Assembly (NCBI RefSeq): GCF_021379005.1
Contig: NZ_CP075171.1
Location: 1,426,001-1,490,000 of the forward strand
Source of the DNA: Leptodesmis sichuanensis A121
GTDB taxonomy: Bacteria > Cyanobacteriota > Cyanobacteriia > Leptolyngbyales > Leptolyngbyaceae
DNA: 64,000 bases
Direction: 5' to 3'
Positions 19,367 through 28,630 of the stretch are shown in pieces. Position 1 is the first letter of the stretch, and each line of letters begins with the position of its first letter. A model generated the notes under the pieces. The model was given only the letters and a program-made list of their open reading frames with translations, made no database searches and was not told where the DNA came from. A program made the translations under genes and the position numbers.

Positions 19367-20572
19367 ATGAGTCTATCGTTTAAGCAACTGGCCACTTCTG
19401 TTTCCCTGCTGGCGATGGGGGCTGGTACGGGAATTCTTGCCAGTCAATATTGGCTGAAGCCGGAGCCAACTCGTCCAATAGCGCCTGATTCGGCCCCTGT
19501 GGTTCAGTCTCTGAAAACGGATAGTGTGCCTGCTGCCCGATCGCCCCTGCAGGCCCAAAACTCTAATTTCATTGCGGCGGCGGTAGAACGGGTCGGGCCA
19601 GCCGTAGTGCGGATTGATTCCTCCCGTCAGGTGTCGAATGACCTGCCGGGTGCATTTCGTAATCCCTTCTTTCGGCGGTTTTTTGGAGATGAATTGCCTG
19701 CCCCCAAAGAACGGATTGAGCGAGGAACAGGATCCGGTTTTATTCTGTCGCCCGATGGCCGGATTCTCACGAATGCTCATGTGGTTTCGGGAACAGACAC
19801 GGTAGAAGTGACCCTCAAGGATGGTCGCACTTTTGAAGGTCGGGTGGTGGGAGCAGACTCGGTGACAGATGTGGCGGTGGTCAAAATTAATGCGAACAAG
19901 CTGCCTGTTGTCAAACTGGGGCGCTCGGATGGATTGATTCCGGGACAATGGGCGATCGCAATTGGCAATCCCTTGGGGCTGGATAACACTGTGACAGCAG
20001 GCATTATCAGTGCGATCGGGCGTACCAGTTCTCAGGTGGGCGTTCCCGATAAGCGGGTCAGCTTCATTCAAACCGATGCGGCGATTAATCCTGGGAATTC
20101 GGGTGGGCCTTTACTGAACGATCGGGGTGAAGTGATCGGCATTAATACTGCGATTCGAGCCGATGCCCAGGGATTGGGATTTGCGATTCCGATCGAAACG
20201 GCACAACGAGTGGCCGAGCAACTTTTCTCAAAAGGTCGGGTAGATCATCCCTATCTGGGAATTCAAATGGTGGATCTAACTCCTGCTCTACGCAAGGAAA
20301 TTAATGACAGCAGTGAACTGAAACTAAAGGTTAATCGAGATGAGGGAGTGCTGATCGTGCGGGTGATGGAAAACTCCCCAGCGGCGAAAGCGGGCATCCA
20401 GCAGGGAGACATTATTCAGAAAGTTGAGGGGCAATCGGTAAAAGCGGCGGCGGATGTTCAGGCGAAAGTAGAGGCCAGCAAGATTGGGGCCAATCTCAAG
20501 CTGGAAATTCTCCGCAACGGTCAACCGCAACAAATCCAAATCAAGCCGGAAGCTTTTCCTAAGGACAAATAA
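19367..20572 (+). CDS. HtrA/Deg-type serine protease with PDZ domain
   Basis: 401 residues from ATG 19367, which directly precedes the signal-anchor FKQLATSVSLLAMGAGTGIL. A TTG-initiated extension to 19298 is less likely. The trypsin-like domain has His138 in TNAHVV, Asp168 in DSVTDVAVV and Ser245 in NPGNSGGP, all present. One PDZ domain follows (VLIVRVMENSPAAKAGIQQGDI). Such proteins (HhoA/HhoB/HtrA of cyanobacteria) degrade or refold damaged periplasmic or thylakoid-lumen proteins under heat, light and oxidative stress. Which of the three paralogues this is cannot be told from the sequence alone. Confidence 0.94.
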   Translation: MSLSFKQLATSVSLLAMGAGTGILASQYWLKPEPTRPIAPDSAPVVQSLKTDSVPAARSPLQAQNSNFIAAAVERVGPAVVRIDSSRQVSNDLPGAFRNPFFRRFFGDELPAPKERIERGTGSGFILSPDGRILTNAHVVSGTDTVEVTLKDGRTFEGRVVGADSVTDVAVVKINANKLPVVKLGRSDGLIPGQWAIAIGNPLGLDNTVTAGIISAIGRTSSQVGVPDKRVSFIQTDAAINPGNSGGPLLNDRGEVIGINTAIRADAQGLGFAIPIETAQRVAEQLFSKGRVDHPYLGIQMVDLTPALRKEINDSSELKLKVNRDEGVLIVRVMENSPAAKAGIQQGDIIQKVEGQSVKAAADVQAKVEASKIGANLKLEILRNGQPQQIQIKPEAFPKDK

Positions 20573-20701
20573 AAAACCGACGGCTTCTTGCGAAACCTGT
20601 CGGCCAGTCGTGTGTTCCCTGTTGATGACTCGGCTATAGTTGAGTCTCCTTAAGTATCTCCATTCCGGGAAGCGGTCAGGGCGATCGGGATCATCTAATG
20701 A

Positions 20702-20717
20702 TGTGATCTTTATCACA
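20702..20717. promoter_or_regulatory. CRP/SYCRP1-type operator in convergent gap
   Basis: TGTGATCTTTATCACA is a perfect TGTGA-N6-TCACA palindrome, the consensus of cAMP receptor protein sites. It lies in a 323-base gap (20573-20895) between the 3' ends of htrA and the Adhesin_E-like gene, where no annotated gene starts. A weak hairpin (CCGAC/GTCGG) just after htrA may end that transcript. Confidence 0.6.
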
Positions 20718-20895
20718 GCTTAAAAGGTTCCAAACTTTTGCTGTAACTGGGTCACGGAGTCTCATAGCCTTTCGCCAAAGGATTTAGCGCTTTGAATTGG
20801 CAAGGCGATCGGCAGTTAATCCAGTCATACGAGTGCTGCAAATAACACCAGGCTTTCCCGTATCTTCTGGAAGTTGCAACACGGCTTTACCCGGT

Positions 20896-21303
20896 TTATT
20901 TCACTGCACAGGCGTAGGCCAACACTTTGGCCGTACTGCTGCCAGAGCGAGGTTGAGATAAACTTCCCTGCTCACCGTAGCTAAACCGACGAATCATTTT
21001 TTGGTCTTTGGTATACGCCGTAATTTGCCGCAGCCGTTGGGTTTTGCTGGTGCAGTTCGCTGACCAGTTGAGTACTACACCATGCACAGGCTGATCCACA
21101 GGCTCTTCTAGAAAAGCATTATTGGGCTGGGGAAATTCCCGATATTCCCAGTACCAGACAGTATCATCCTTGCGTTGAATGGAGCTTTTATCAATCAAAA
21201 AGCGATCGCCCACCGAATTAACGGTTACATTCACCCATTCAGCCGCAAGTGCTGCCGGTGCCTGGAGAAGGAAGGCCATCAGGAGGAAAGAAAGGTGTTT
21301 CAT
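20896..21303 (-). CDS. Secreted Adhesin_E-like domain protein
   Basis: 135 residues from the ATG at 21303. The signal peptide MKHLSFLLMAFLLQAPAALA is followed by AEWVNVTVNSVGDRFLIDKS, VWYWEYREFPQP and a paired Cys pattern (SANCTSK, AYACAVK). This layout (small periplasmic domain with 'W...Y.E...' and two Cys) matches the surface-adhesin E-like family found widely in cyanobacteria; the function there is unknown. An ATG at 21381 would only add residues from AT repeats. It is downstream of the ARC6-IMS-like gene on the same strand and may be cotranscribed with it. Confidence 0.72.
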   Translation of the reverse strand: MKHLSFLLMAFLLQAPAALAAEWVNVTVNSVGDRFLIDKSSIQRKDDTVWYWEYREFPQPNNAFLEEPVDQPVHGVVLNWSANCTSKTQRLRQITAYTKDQKMIRRFSYGEQGSLSQPRSGSSTAKVLAYACAVK

Positions 21304-21307
21304 GGGA

Positions 21308-21372
21308 AGGCTGAGAGTTAAAAATTGAAAGTTAAGAGTTGAAAGTTTTAAGTTGTGAGTTTTGAGGTTTAA
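21308..21372. repeat. AT-rich heptad-like repeats
   Basis: Tandem units such as GAAAGTT, AAGAGTT and TTTTGAG lie between two minus-strand genes. They are of the same kind as 6923-6966 and 23831-23861. Confidence 0.55.
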
Positions 21373-21399
21373 TCTACTCATCCATCCCTCCCCTTTTCC

Positions 21400-22845
21400 T
21401 CAGTCTCTGCCGACCGATCGTTCTAACAAAAACCCATCCACGGTCTTGTAATCGGCAATTTTCCAGGTGCCATCGCTCGCTTCCAGGCTGAAACGAACCC
21501 GTTGGGCGGAGAAGTCGGTACGTTTGGGATCGATCACGCCATCGAAATAAAGGGTGCGGTCTTCGGTGAGGGTAACTTCCAGCGTGGCCCGATCGCGGGC
21601 GGCAAGAAAGCGATCAACAGAATCCACTTTCTGTACACCATAGCGGTAGTAGGCGCGATTATTTTTTAACCAGGCCAGAACTCCGTCCGGTTTCATCAGT
21701 GAGGAGAGTAGCTCTCCCGTTGTCAGGTTGAGGGCTTGCTGTTGGTCAAAAGGCGGAGCGAAGATGTCTGCTTTAGCCTGTAGCCAGCGATTGACCAGAT
21801 CAACGGCCTCTTGCTGAGTCAGGGTCACTGAGACGGGAGCCACAGAGGGAACGACAACGGTAGGCAGGGCAGGGGAGGGGGTTGCAGGCTTGGAGGCGGT
21901 TGCGGTTGCGGGTTTGGGTTTGGGGAGGGGAGTGGGTTTGCTGACTGTCGTCACATTGGGGGAGGAACTGGGAGCGGGAAAAGCCGGGGTAGAAGTCGCG
22001 GCTGGGGTGTCCGGTTGGGGGGGAGTGGAAGCTGTGGAACGAGGCAGGGGACTGGTGGGAGTAGCGGAGGACTGACCACGGGAAAAGTTTTCAATATTTT
22101 GAATGGCCTGGGTGGCGTAGGTGTCTCCTGGACGCTCATCTAAAGCACGACGGAAGTTGAGCAGAGCGGTGGCACTGTCTCGTTTTTTAGCCGCTTCATA
22201 GCCCGCTTGCATATAGCGATCGTAAATCGTCGTCCGGTTCTGAGAGGTATCTGGAGTAGTTGCAGGCTTGGCAGGGGTTGAATCACCCGGTTTTGTTTCT
22301 GTAGGTGTTGAGGGGGTGGGTGCAGAGCCTGATGTTGGGGCCGGGGGGATGGGGTTGGCGGCGGCAGGATTAGTAGCAGGCTTGGCGGCGATCGGTTGCT
22401 TCTGCTGGTAAGCCGTCAGCACTCGTTGGGTGTAGGCGCCAGTATCGCCCGTCGCATAGTTAGCTGGATTTCCCGTCATCCACCAGGAGGCCGCCCGTCG
22501 AACCGCGATCGCCTCATTGTTGCCACTGGCTTTATACTCGGCACGCAAAGTATCTCGCAGGATGCAGACCAAAATCCAACGCGCTGTTACGGGACTGGCC
22601 TCAAATGATTCTGGAGTGATCGATCGGCCAATACACGTCTGAGACCAGCGGGGAATATTTTCTCCCTTGACCTGCCACTCGCTATAAAGCCGTTCGCCCG
22701 ATGGAGAAGCAGGGGGGGCATTCAGCCGTAATGCTTCCACCAGAGCGTTGACCTGAGAATCCGTTACCTGCCCCTGGGCTGGAAGTGTCCCCGCAATCAT
22801 GGTCACTCCCAGGGCGATCGTCAATCCACTCAACCGTAACCACAT
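21400..22845 (-). CDS. Exported protein with C-terminal ARC6-like IMS domain
   Basis: 481 residues. The signal peptide (LSGLTIALGVTMIAGTLPAQ) is followed by a helical N-terminal domain to about residue 150, with the cysteines QTCIGRS and WILVCILRD. A long Pro/Thr/Ser-rich linker holds a short TPR-like stretch (AGYEAAKKRDSATALLNFRR). The C-terminal domain of about 120 residues starts LTQQEAVDLVNRWLQAKADI and ends DGTWKIADYKTVDGF. The C-terminal block matches the IMS/DUF4101 domain of the plastid division protein ARC6 and CDP1. A role in the periplasm or envelope is likely; the exact function is unknown. Confidence 0.75.
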   Translation of the reverse strand: MWLRLSGLTIALGVTMIAGTLPAQGQVTDSQVNALVEALRLNAPPASPSGERLYSEWQVKGENIPRWSQTCIGRSITPESFEASPVTARWILVCILRDTLRAEYKASGNNEAIAVRRAASWWMTGNPANYATGDTGAYTQRVLTAYQQKQPIAAKPATNPAAANPIPPAPTSGSAPTPSTPTETKPGDSTPAKPATTPDTSQNRTTIYDRYMQAGYEAAKKRDSATALLNFRRALDERPGDTYATQAIQNIENFSRGQSSATPTSPLPRSTASTPPQPDTPAATSTPAFPAPSSSPNVTTVSKPTPLPKPKPATATASKPATPSPALPTVVVPSVAPVSVTLTQQEAVDLVNRWLQAKADIFAPPFDQQQALNLTTGELLSSLMKPDGVLAWLKNNRAYYRYGVQKVDSVDRFLAARDRATLEVTLTEDRTLYFDGVIDPKRTDFSAQRVRFSLEASDGTWKIADYKTVDGFLLERSVGRD

Positions 22846-22969
22846 AAGCCACCCTCACTCAGGAGGTTGATTATAACCTGTCAACTATTTACCATAGCCC
22901 CTCAGTTTTTCTGAGTGCGAGAGAATATGAATTTTGACTCTCATATTTAATGGAGTTGGGAACCATACT

Positions 22970-23830
22970 CTACGGATTACAATACTGACACTGGGCGGGA
23001 TCCGCGGTTTCCATACCTTCAGGAAAGAGAGATTCCTGCTGGTAATGGCAGGTTTGGCACTGGTAGAGAATCGAGCGGGTGAGCCTTGTGGGTAAACCGC
23101 ACCAATCGCAGGGTAGTCCTTTGCGGTACTCACTGGGGGCGAAACCGGGTCGATCGCATTGGGGGCAGGCCCGTTGAGCAATTTGAACCAGATTCAGGGT
23201 GGCGCGGGCGATCGCTTGCATGCGCGTCGGGTTATACAGTGCCCGCATATCGGTTTCGATGTGGATGGTGCCTGTAGGCGATCGGCGCAATGCCCGTTCC
23301 ACAGCCTCCTCCAGATGAACTGGTGTGGTAATTCCTTTGGTGATTTCATCTGGTTGTTTGGAATGAGCACTGGTCATGACAATCAGGCCGTGCTCTGGAA
23401 AACCAACTGCTTGAGCAAATTTGAGCGCTTCTTCCAGACTGCGAATAGTGCGATGCTGATAATTGGTCTCTGCCGACAACTCTTCTCCCACCAGTTCCAG
23501 GTCATTAGCGGTATCCAGCAGCAGTACCAACTCACGATCGCAGGCCAGCATGGGAAATCCCGGATGGGGGCCGAAGCTGCCCTCGCTCGCCAGCGCCAGG
23601 GTTGCTCCTGTTTGTTCCAGAATCTTCTGAGCTTTCAGCCGTGCTGTTTCCAATTGGGTACCGGGCCGCTCCCGTTCCCGGGTGAAGGTGCCAAAGTCAT
23701 CCGTATTAAAGTCCGGCGGTACGATCACTTGAACTCCCAGTTGCTCCTGCAAAATTGGTGCGATCGCTTTTTCCTTTCGGTGCATTGTTGCTAAGACAGC
23801 AATTCGGTTGCTGAAGTAATTGCGGGACAT
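22970..23830 (-). CDS. DUF6671-type protein with zinc ribbons
   Basis: 286 residues. The N-terminal region reads RIAVLATMHRKEKAIAPILQ, with VPPDFNTDDFGTFTRE and a LALASEGSFGPHP motif. The C-terminus has four CxxC pairs (CPQC, CDWC, CQTC, CQYC), enough for two zinc ribbons. I recognise this as a conserved family of unknown function (DUF6671). The ASEGSFGPHP and acidic residues suggest a hydrolase-like active site, but that is speculation. Single-gene unit; AT-rich heptad-like repeats precede the ATG. Confidence 0.7.
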   Translation of the reverse strand: MSRNYFSNRIAVLATMHRKEKAIAPILQEQLGVQVIVPPDFNTDDFGTFTRERERPGTQLETARLKAQKILEQTGATLALASEGSFGPHPGFPMLACDRELVLLLDTANDLELVGEELSAETNYQHRTIRSLEEALKFAQAVGFPEHGLIVMTSAHSKQPDEITKGITTPVHLEEAVERALRRSPTGTIHIETDMRALYNPTRMQAIARATLNLVQIAQRACPQCDRPGFAPSEYRKGLPCDWCGLPTRLTRSILYQCQTCHYQQESLFPEGMETADPAQCQYCNP

Positions 23831-23861
23831 GGACTTTAAGTTCTGAATTTTGAGTTCTGGG
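23831..23861. repeat. AT-rich heptad-like repeats
   Basis: The repeat-like units (TTTAAGTTCTGAATTTTGAG) lie immediately upstream of the DUF6671 start codon. They would be in its 5' untranslated region. Confidence 0.45.
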
Positions 23862-24062
23862 TAACTGACACAAAGTCTACAGTGCGGCTCCCTGCATAGG
23901 GAACGGATTCTAGAAATAAGCAGCCTTGCCCATTCTCTTTTTGGTACTTATGTACTATACTGGCCGGAGTGCTGGTAGAAATGCTGGTGTTTTGGTCAGG
24001 AAATTGAGCCTGGGTCATGGGCAACCTCGAAGTCAGGCAGAAGCTAGGCAGAAACTGGGCAG

Positions 24063-24893
24063 ATGAAGTTAAAGTCTGGACTGATTGGTACAGGAGCGGT
24101 GCTGTTGATGGCGGGAGCGGCCTGGAGTATGGGAAATACGCTCCAGCCATCCCCATGGGATCTGGCTCCCAAACTATCTAACTTTAAGCCCGATCCAAAA
24201 GATACAGCTTTTTATTATCCGCTACCAGAAGTCGTTGAAGTCACCAGTCCCTTTGGTTGGCGGGTACATCCTATCTATGGCGATCGCCGCTTGCATGCTG
24301 GTGAAGATCTGGGTGCGCCAGAGGGAATGCCAGTTCTGGCCGCCCATTCTGGCTACGTGCGGTATGCAGATTGGGGCGATGGTTATGGCAAGATGATTAT
24401 TCTGGAATATGCGGATGGGCAGTATCAAACCCTGTATGCTCACCTGTCAGAAATTTTGGTGAAGCCAGGGGAAGCGGTACGTGCCCGTCAGGTGATTGGC
24501 AAAGTGGGTAGCACGGGAGGAGTAACCGGGCCTCACCTGCACCTGGAGATTTTGAAAAAACAGGGATCAGAGTTTCAGGCGATCGATCCGGCGGCCCAAC
24601 TTAAGGCGGCTGCACCCTATGTGGCTGTGAAACCTTCTGAACCTGGACACGCTGCGATCGCATCTGTTCCAGGAAATGCTCCCGCCTCTGCAACCACCTC
24701 ACCATCCTCCCATGGATCCTCCCAACCCCTGCTTGATCCCTCTGAACTACCCATTGCGGATAGCCGTGCTGCCACTGGAAGGGCTTCTGCCGTAGCTGAA
24801 CATCCTGCCTTCGCTTCTGGCTATGCGGCTCCAGGATTACAACCTCATGATCAGATTTCCCTCAACTTTGATCCCTCAACCTTTGGGAATTAA
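24063..24893 (+). CDS. M23 family metallopeptidase, membrane-anchored
   Basis: 276 residues. The N-terminal hydrophobic segment (LIGTGAVLLMAGAAWSM) is a signal or anchor. An M23 domain spans residues 55-180, with SPFGWRVHPIYG, zinc ligands in LHAGEDLGAPEG (H-x3-D) and HLHLE, and TLYAHLSEI. A low-complexity Ala/Pro/Ser tail follows. It would cut peptidoglycan cross-bridges in the periplasm or act as a LytM-type regulator. Unlike the protein at 18332 it has no LysM domain. A GGGGA/TCCCC hairpin near 24932-24950 may end transcription. Confidence 0.92.
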   Translation: MKLKSGLIGTGAVLLMAGAAWSMGNTLQPSPWDLAPKLSNFKPDPKDTAFYYPLPEVVEVTSPFGWRVHPIYGDRRLHAGEDLGAPEGMPVLAAHSGYVRYADWGDGYGKMIILEYADGQYQTLYAHLSEILVKPGEAVRARQVIGKVGSTGGVTGPHLHLEILKKQGSEFQAIDPAAQLKAAAPYVAVKPSEPGHAAIASVPGNAPASATTSPSSHGSSQPLLDPSELPIADSRAATGRASAVAEHPAFASGYAAPGLQPHDQISLNFDPSTFGN

Positions 24894-25096
24894 TTTCAGT
24901 GACCAGTAAAGGCAAACATTAGTCTAGATCCGGGGACTTCCTCTGGTTCCCCGCTGCGTGGGTCTGATCTCCCCCATCCCCCCCACATGGGTGTACAAGG
25001 TAGCCTCCTCCCCCAGAAAGGTTATCTTTCACCAAGAATTCGTTACAATTATTCACACCAATCCTTTGTTATCAGAGACTTATTCCTGTAGATACC

Positions 25097-26212
25097 ATGC
25101 CTGAATCTTTGACAAAACTGGCATATCAAGCATTTCAACAAAGCAAGAGTTATTTCGGTCTTGCTCATAAAACCGTTAGTAGCCAACTGCTCAACTGGCT
25201 TGCTCCACCTCCTGAAAAACGGGGCAAGCCGCTGCCAATGGAATTGTTGCTGAAAATTCAACAGCGGTTAGACGACATTCTGGAAGTAGACTGGCAGGAT
25301 GCCGAGCGGGGAGTTTATCCTGTCAGCTTACTGTTTGAGAATGATTGGGAGGATTTTTTCCGGTTTTATCCCCTGGTTTGCGTTGACCTGCCCTTAATGT
25401 GGAATCGTGCAAACGACAGACGATATCAAGATTTTTCCTCCGATATCGATATCAGCACTTACCCAGCTTATTACTTGCAGAATTTCCATCATCAAACCGA
25501 TGGCTATTTGAGTGATTGGTCAGCGAATCTTTATGACTTGCAGGTAGATATTCTGTTTAATGGCACAGCAGATGCCATGCGACGGCGAGTGCTGGCTCCG
25601 TTAAAGCAGGGTCTGCAGCAATTTTCAGACGTGAGTTCCAACCAGATCCGGATTCTGGATGTGGCGTGTGGTACCGGACGGACGCTGAAATTTATCCGGC
25701 GATCGCAGCCCCAAGCGTCTTTATATGGTGTGGATTTGTCCCCTGCCTACTTGAGGAAAGCGAATCAACTCCTGTCCCAAAATCCAGGAGAACTCCCCCA
25801 ACTGTTACAGGCCAATGCGGAAGCCTTGCCCTACGTGAATGATTACTTCCACGGCCTTACTTGCGTGTTTCTGTTTCATGAATTGCCGCCCACTGCACGG
25901 CAAAACGTGATTAATGAGTGCTTCCGGGTATTGAAACCAGGTGGGGTGTTTGTTATCTGTGACTCGATTCAGCTCAGTGATTCACCAGAGTTTGAATTGT
26001 CGATGGAAAACTTTCCCTTGTTGTTCCATGAGCCGTACTATCGGAGCTACATTCAGGATGATTTGGCGAGCCGTTTGCGATCGGCAGGTTTCTCCAACAT
26101 TACAGAGGAAGTTCACTTTATGAGCAAATACTGGATTGCCCATAAACCCGCTGCTATGAGTGAAGCGGATCAGCGCATTGATGAAAAACAACTGGTAGAG
26201 CAAAACGTCTGA
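25097..26212 (+). CDS. Class I SAM-dependent methyltransferase
   Basis: 371 residues. The SAM-binding motif I is IRILDVACGTGRTLKFIRRS near residue 195, with motif II YGVDLSPAYLRKA and LQANAEALPYVNDYFHGLTC. Later VLKPGGVFVICDSI matches UbiE/COQ5-like methyltransferases. The N-terminal 190 residues are unlike common methyltransferases and probably select the substrate, which is not evident. Soluble. It ends convergent with the S-formylglutathione hydrolase gene. Confidence 0.88.
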   Translation: MPESLTKLAYQAFQQSKSYFGLAHKTVSSQLLNWLAPPPEKRGKPLPMELLLKIQQRLDDILEVDWQDAERGVYPVSLLFENDWEDFFRFYPLVCVDLPLMWNRANDRRYQDFSSDIDISTYPAYYLQNFHHQTDGYLSDWSANLYDLQVDILFNGTADAMRRRVLAPLKQGLQQFSDVSSNQIRILDVACGTGRTLKFIRRSQPQASLYGVDLSPAYLRKANQLLSQNPGELPQLLQANAEALPYVNDYFHGLTCVFLFHELPPTARQNVINECFRVLKPGGVFVICDSIQLSDSPEFELSMENFPLLFHEPYYRSYIQDDLASRLRSAGFSNITEEVHFMSKYWIAHKPAAMSEADQRIDEKQLVEQNV

Positions 26213-26237
26213 TGGAGATGTTATTGGATTTTTATTC

Positions 26238-26287
26238 CTAAGTAGGTCGCCATGTTTATTATGGCAACACTATGGCAACCTACTTAG
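26238..26287. terminator. Bidirectional hairpin between convergent genes
   Basis: CTAAGTAGGT (26238-26247) pairs with ACCTACTTAG (26278-26287). Inside is a second weak repeat (CGCCAT/ATGGCA). The right arm overlaps the hydrolase stop codon. The symmetry suits termination from both sides. Confidence 0.65.
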
Positions 26288-27155
26288 AAATCGCGAGAGC
26301 ATCGGCATGAAACCGAATATGGTCTTCGATAAAGGTGGCGATGAAGTAGTAGCTGTGGTCGTATCCGGGTTGCATTCGTAGCGTTAACGGTTGACCAACT
26401 TTGGCACAGGCTGCGGCAAACAAATCGGGTTTGAGTTGAGTGTCCAGAAACGAGTCGGCTGTTCCCTGGTCAATTAAAATCGGACGATCGCCCGAAAAGT
26501 TACAGCCCAGTTCTGTCCCTCCTAGAATCAATTCACTGGCATCATAAACGCGCCAGTCCTCCTGATTGGTTCCCAGATAATGGGAAAAGGCTTTTTGTCC
26601 CCAGGGGCAACGCATTGGTGCAACGATCGGGGAAAAGGCAGAAACAGAACGATAGCGATCGCCATTCCGCAGAGCACAGACCAGTGCTCCATGACCACCC
26701 ATTGAATGGCCGAAAATGCTCTGGCGATCGGGAAGTACGGGAAAGTGAGCAGCGATTAACGCAGGTAGTTCTTCCACGACATAGCTGTACATCTTGTAAT
26801 GCTGGCTCCACGGCTCCTGCGTGGCATCAACATAGAAGCCCGCCCCAGTGCCAAAATCCCAGTCCTTGTCTTCGTCAGGAATGCCGGTCTGGCGGGGACT
26901 GGTATCGGGAGCCACCAGCATTAACCCGTGTTGGGCGGCATATCGCTGTGCTCCAGCTTTGATCATGAAATTTTCTTCCGTACAGGTGAGGCCGGATAGG
27001 AAGTACAGCACCGGAACAGGCCGTTCTTGCGCCTGGGGAGGCTGGTACACAGAAAATTTCATCTCTAGACCGCACACTTGAGACCAGTGTTTATAGAATC
27101 CGACAGTACCACCGAAACAGGCAGACTCATTGACCAGGGTGGGAGATTGCAACAT
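26280..27155 (-). CDS. fghA: S-formylglutathione hydrolase
   Basis: 291 residues. It hydrolyses S-formylglutathione to formate and glutathione, the second step of glutathione-dependent formaldehyde detoxification. Esterase D-type alpha/beta hydrolase: [20 protein letters not shown], the nucleophile Ser in [11 protein letters not shown], the Asp in DQGTADSFL and the His in [14 protein letters not shown]. It lies 26 bp downstream of the class III alcohol dehydrogenase gene on the same strand, so the two enzymes of the pathway form one operon. Confidence 0.95.
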   Translation of the reverse strand: MLQSPTLVNESACFGGTVGFYKHWSQVCGLEMKFSVYQPPQAQERPVPVLYFLSGLTCTEENFMIKAGAQRYAAQHGLMLVAPDTSPRQTGIPDEDKDWDFGTGAGFYVDATQEPWSQHYKMYSYVVEELPALIAAHFPVLPDRQSIFGHSMGGHGALVCALRNGDRYRSVSAFSPIVAPMRCPWGQKAFSHYLGTNQEDWRVYDASELILGGTELGCNFSGDRPILIDQGTADSFLDTQLKPDLFAAACAKVGQPLTLRMQPGYDHSYYFIATFIEDHIRFHADALAISK

Positions 27156-27181
27156 GAGAGATAATGGCAGAGAGACAAAGA

Positions 27182-28291
27182 TTAAAACAAAACAACACTG
27201 CGGATGGATTCGCCTTTGTGCATCAGATCGAAGGCTTCATTAATGCGTTCTAAAGGCATGGTGTGAGTAATCAAATCATCAATGTTGATTTTGCCGTCCA
27301 TATACCAATCCACAATTTTGGGAACATCGGTACGGCCTCTAGCTCCTCCGAACGCAGAGCCTTTCCAGACCCGACCTGTTACCAGTTGAAAGGGACGGGT
27401 GCTGATTTCCTGTCCGGCTCCCGCGACTCCAATGATCACACTTACACCCCAGCCTTTGTGACAACATTCCAGCGCCTGTCGCATTACATTCACATTGCCA
27501 ATGCACTCAAACGAGTAATCGGCTCCGCCCTTCGTTAGATCCACCAGATAAGCCACCAGATCGCCCTCCACCTCTTTGGGATTGACGAAATGGGTCATGC
27601 CGAATTTTTCTGCGATCGCCCGCCGATCTGGATTAATGTCCACCCCCACAATCTGATTTGCCCCGACCATGCGACACGCCTGGATCACATTCAGACCAAT
27701 CCCACCCAGGCCAAATACGACAACATTCGCTCCCGGTTCCACCCTGGCTGTGTAGATGACCGCTCCAATTCCCGTAGTAACTCCACAACCGATGTAGCAC
27801 ACTTTATCAAAGGGGGCATCTGACCGAATTTTAGCAACGGCGATTTCTGGCAATACCGTATAGTTGGCAAAAGTAGACGTGCCCATGTAGTGATGCAGCA
27901 TCTGACCATTCAATGAAAAGCGACTGGTGCCATCGGGCATCACCCCGCGTCCTTGGGTGCCACGAATCGCCTGACAGAGGTTGGTTTTGCGACTCAGGCA
28001 ATACTCGCAGTTACGACACTCTGGCGTATATAGCGGAATCACATGGTCGCCCGGTTGCACACTTTTAACCTCTGGGCCAACGTCTACGACTACTCCCGCT
28101 CCTTCATGACCCAGAATGGCTGGAAACAATCCCTCCGGATCCGCTCCCGACAAGGTAAAGGCATCGGTATGGCAAATCCCGGTCGCTTTAATTTCTACCA
28201 GCACCTCGCCTGCTTTTGGCCCTTCCAGTTGCACGGTTTCAATTTTCAAAGGCTGGCCCGCTTCAAAGGCAACAGCGGCTCTCACATCCAT
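27182..28291 (-). CDS. frmA: S-(hydroxymethyl)glutathione dehydrogenase (class III ADH)
   Basis: 369 residues, the standard length. It oxidises S-hydroxymethylglutathione to S-formylglutathione with NAD+ and also reduces S-nitrosoglutathione. The catalytic zinc site is in [12 protein letters not shown] and GHEGAGVV. The structural zinc has four Cys in [15 protein letters not shown]. The NAD site is [17 protein letters not shown]. The first gene of an operon with fghA. Confidence 0.96.
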   Translation of the reverse strand: MDVRAAVAFEAGQPLKIETVQLEGPKAGEVLVEIKATGICHTDAFTLSGADPEGLFPAILGHEGAGVVVDVGPEVKSVQPGDHVIPLYTPECRNCEYCLSRKTNLCQAIRGTQGRGVMPDGTSRFSLNGQMLHHYMGTSTFANYTVLPEIAVAKIRSDAPFDKVCYIGCGVTTGIGAVIYTARVEPGANVVVFGLGGIGLNVIQACRMVGANQIVGVDINPDRRAIAEKFGMTHFVNPKEVEGDLVAYLVDLTKGGADYSFECIGNVNVMRQALECCHKGWGVSVIIGVAGAGQEISTRPFQLVTGRVWKGSAFGGARGRTDVPKIVDWYMDGKINIDDLITHTMPLERINEAFDLMHKGESIRSVVLF

Positions 28292-28630
28292 AATATTCTC
28301 CTACAGGGATCAAACGACGGCAGTTCTGATCAGGTTCTGCTTGTACAGTCATACTCGGTTCCCGCCTTGCTTGAGGAAAATTTTCTAGTTTTTTATTAAA
28401 AGCCAAGGCAGAATTAAAGGCTGTTTGAAAAGCACCAGTTTACACCATAGAAAAAGTACAAAATTTTGTATGCAAAGGCTTGTTTATTTTCCTTGATCAG
28501 AAGAAGATGAAGGGAATTCAGTAAATCTACGCAAATTTCCCTATATCTTCACAGATGGCCTCCCTAGGGACATGGATTGAGAGTTTATAGCGCATCATGG
28601 CATCGCTTATCCTATTTAGGAGCAAGTTTT

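Noticed and set aside
18332-20572. Plus/minus shadow frames opposite the M23 and htrA genes
   Set aside because: They lie wholly inside well-supported genes and contain none of their motifs.
22885-23181. Open frame overlapping the DUF6671 gene end
   Set aside because: It lies in another frame of the conserved zinc-ribbon region and has no independent support.
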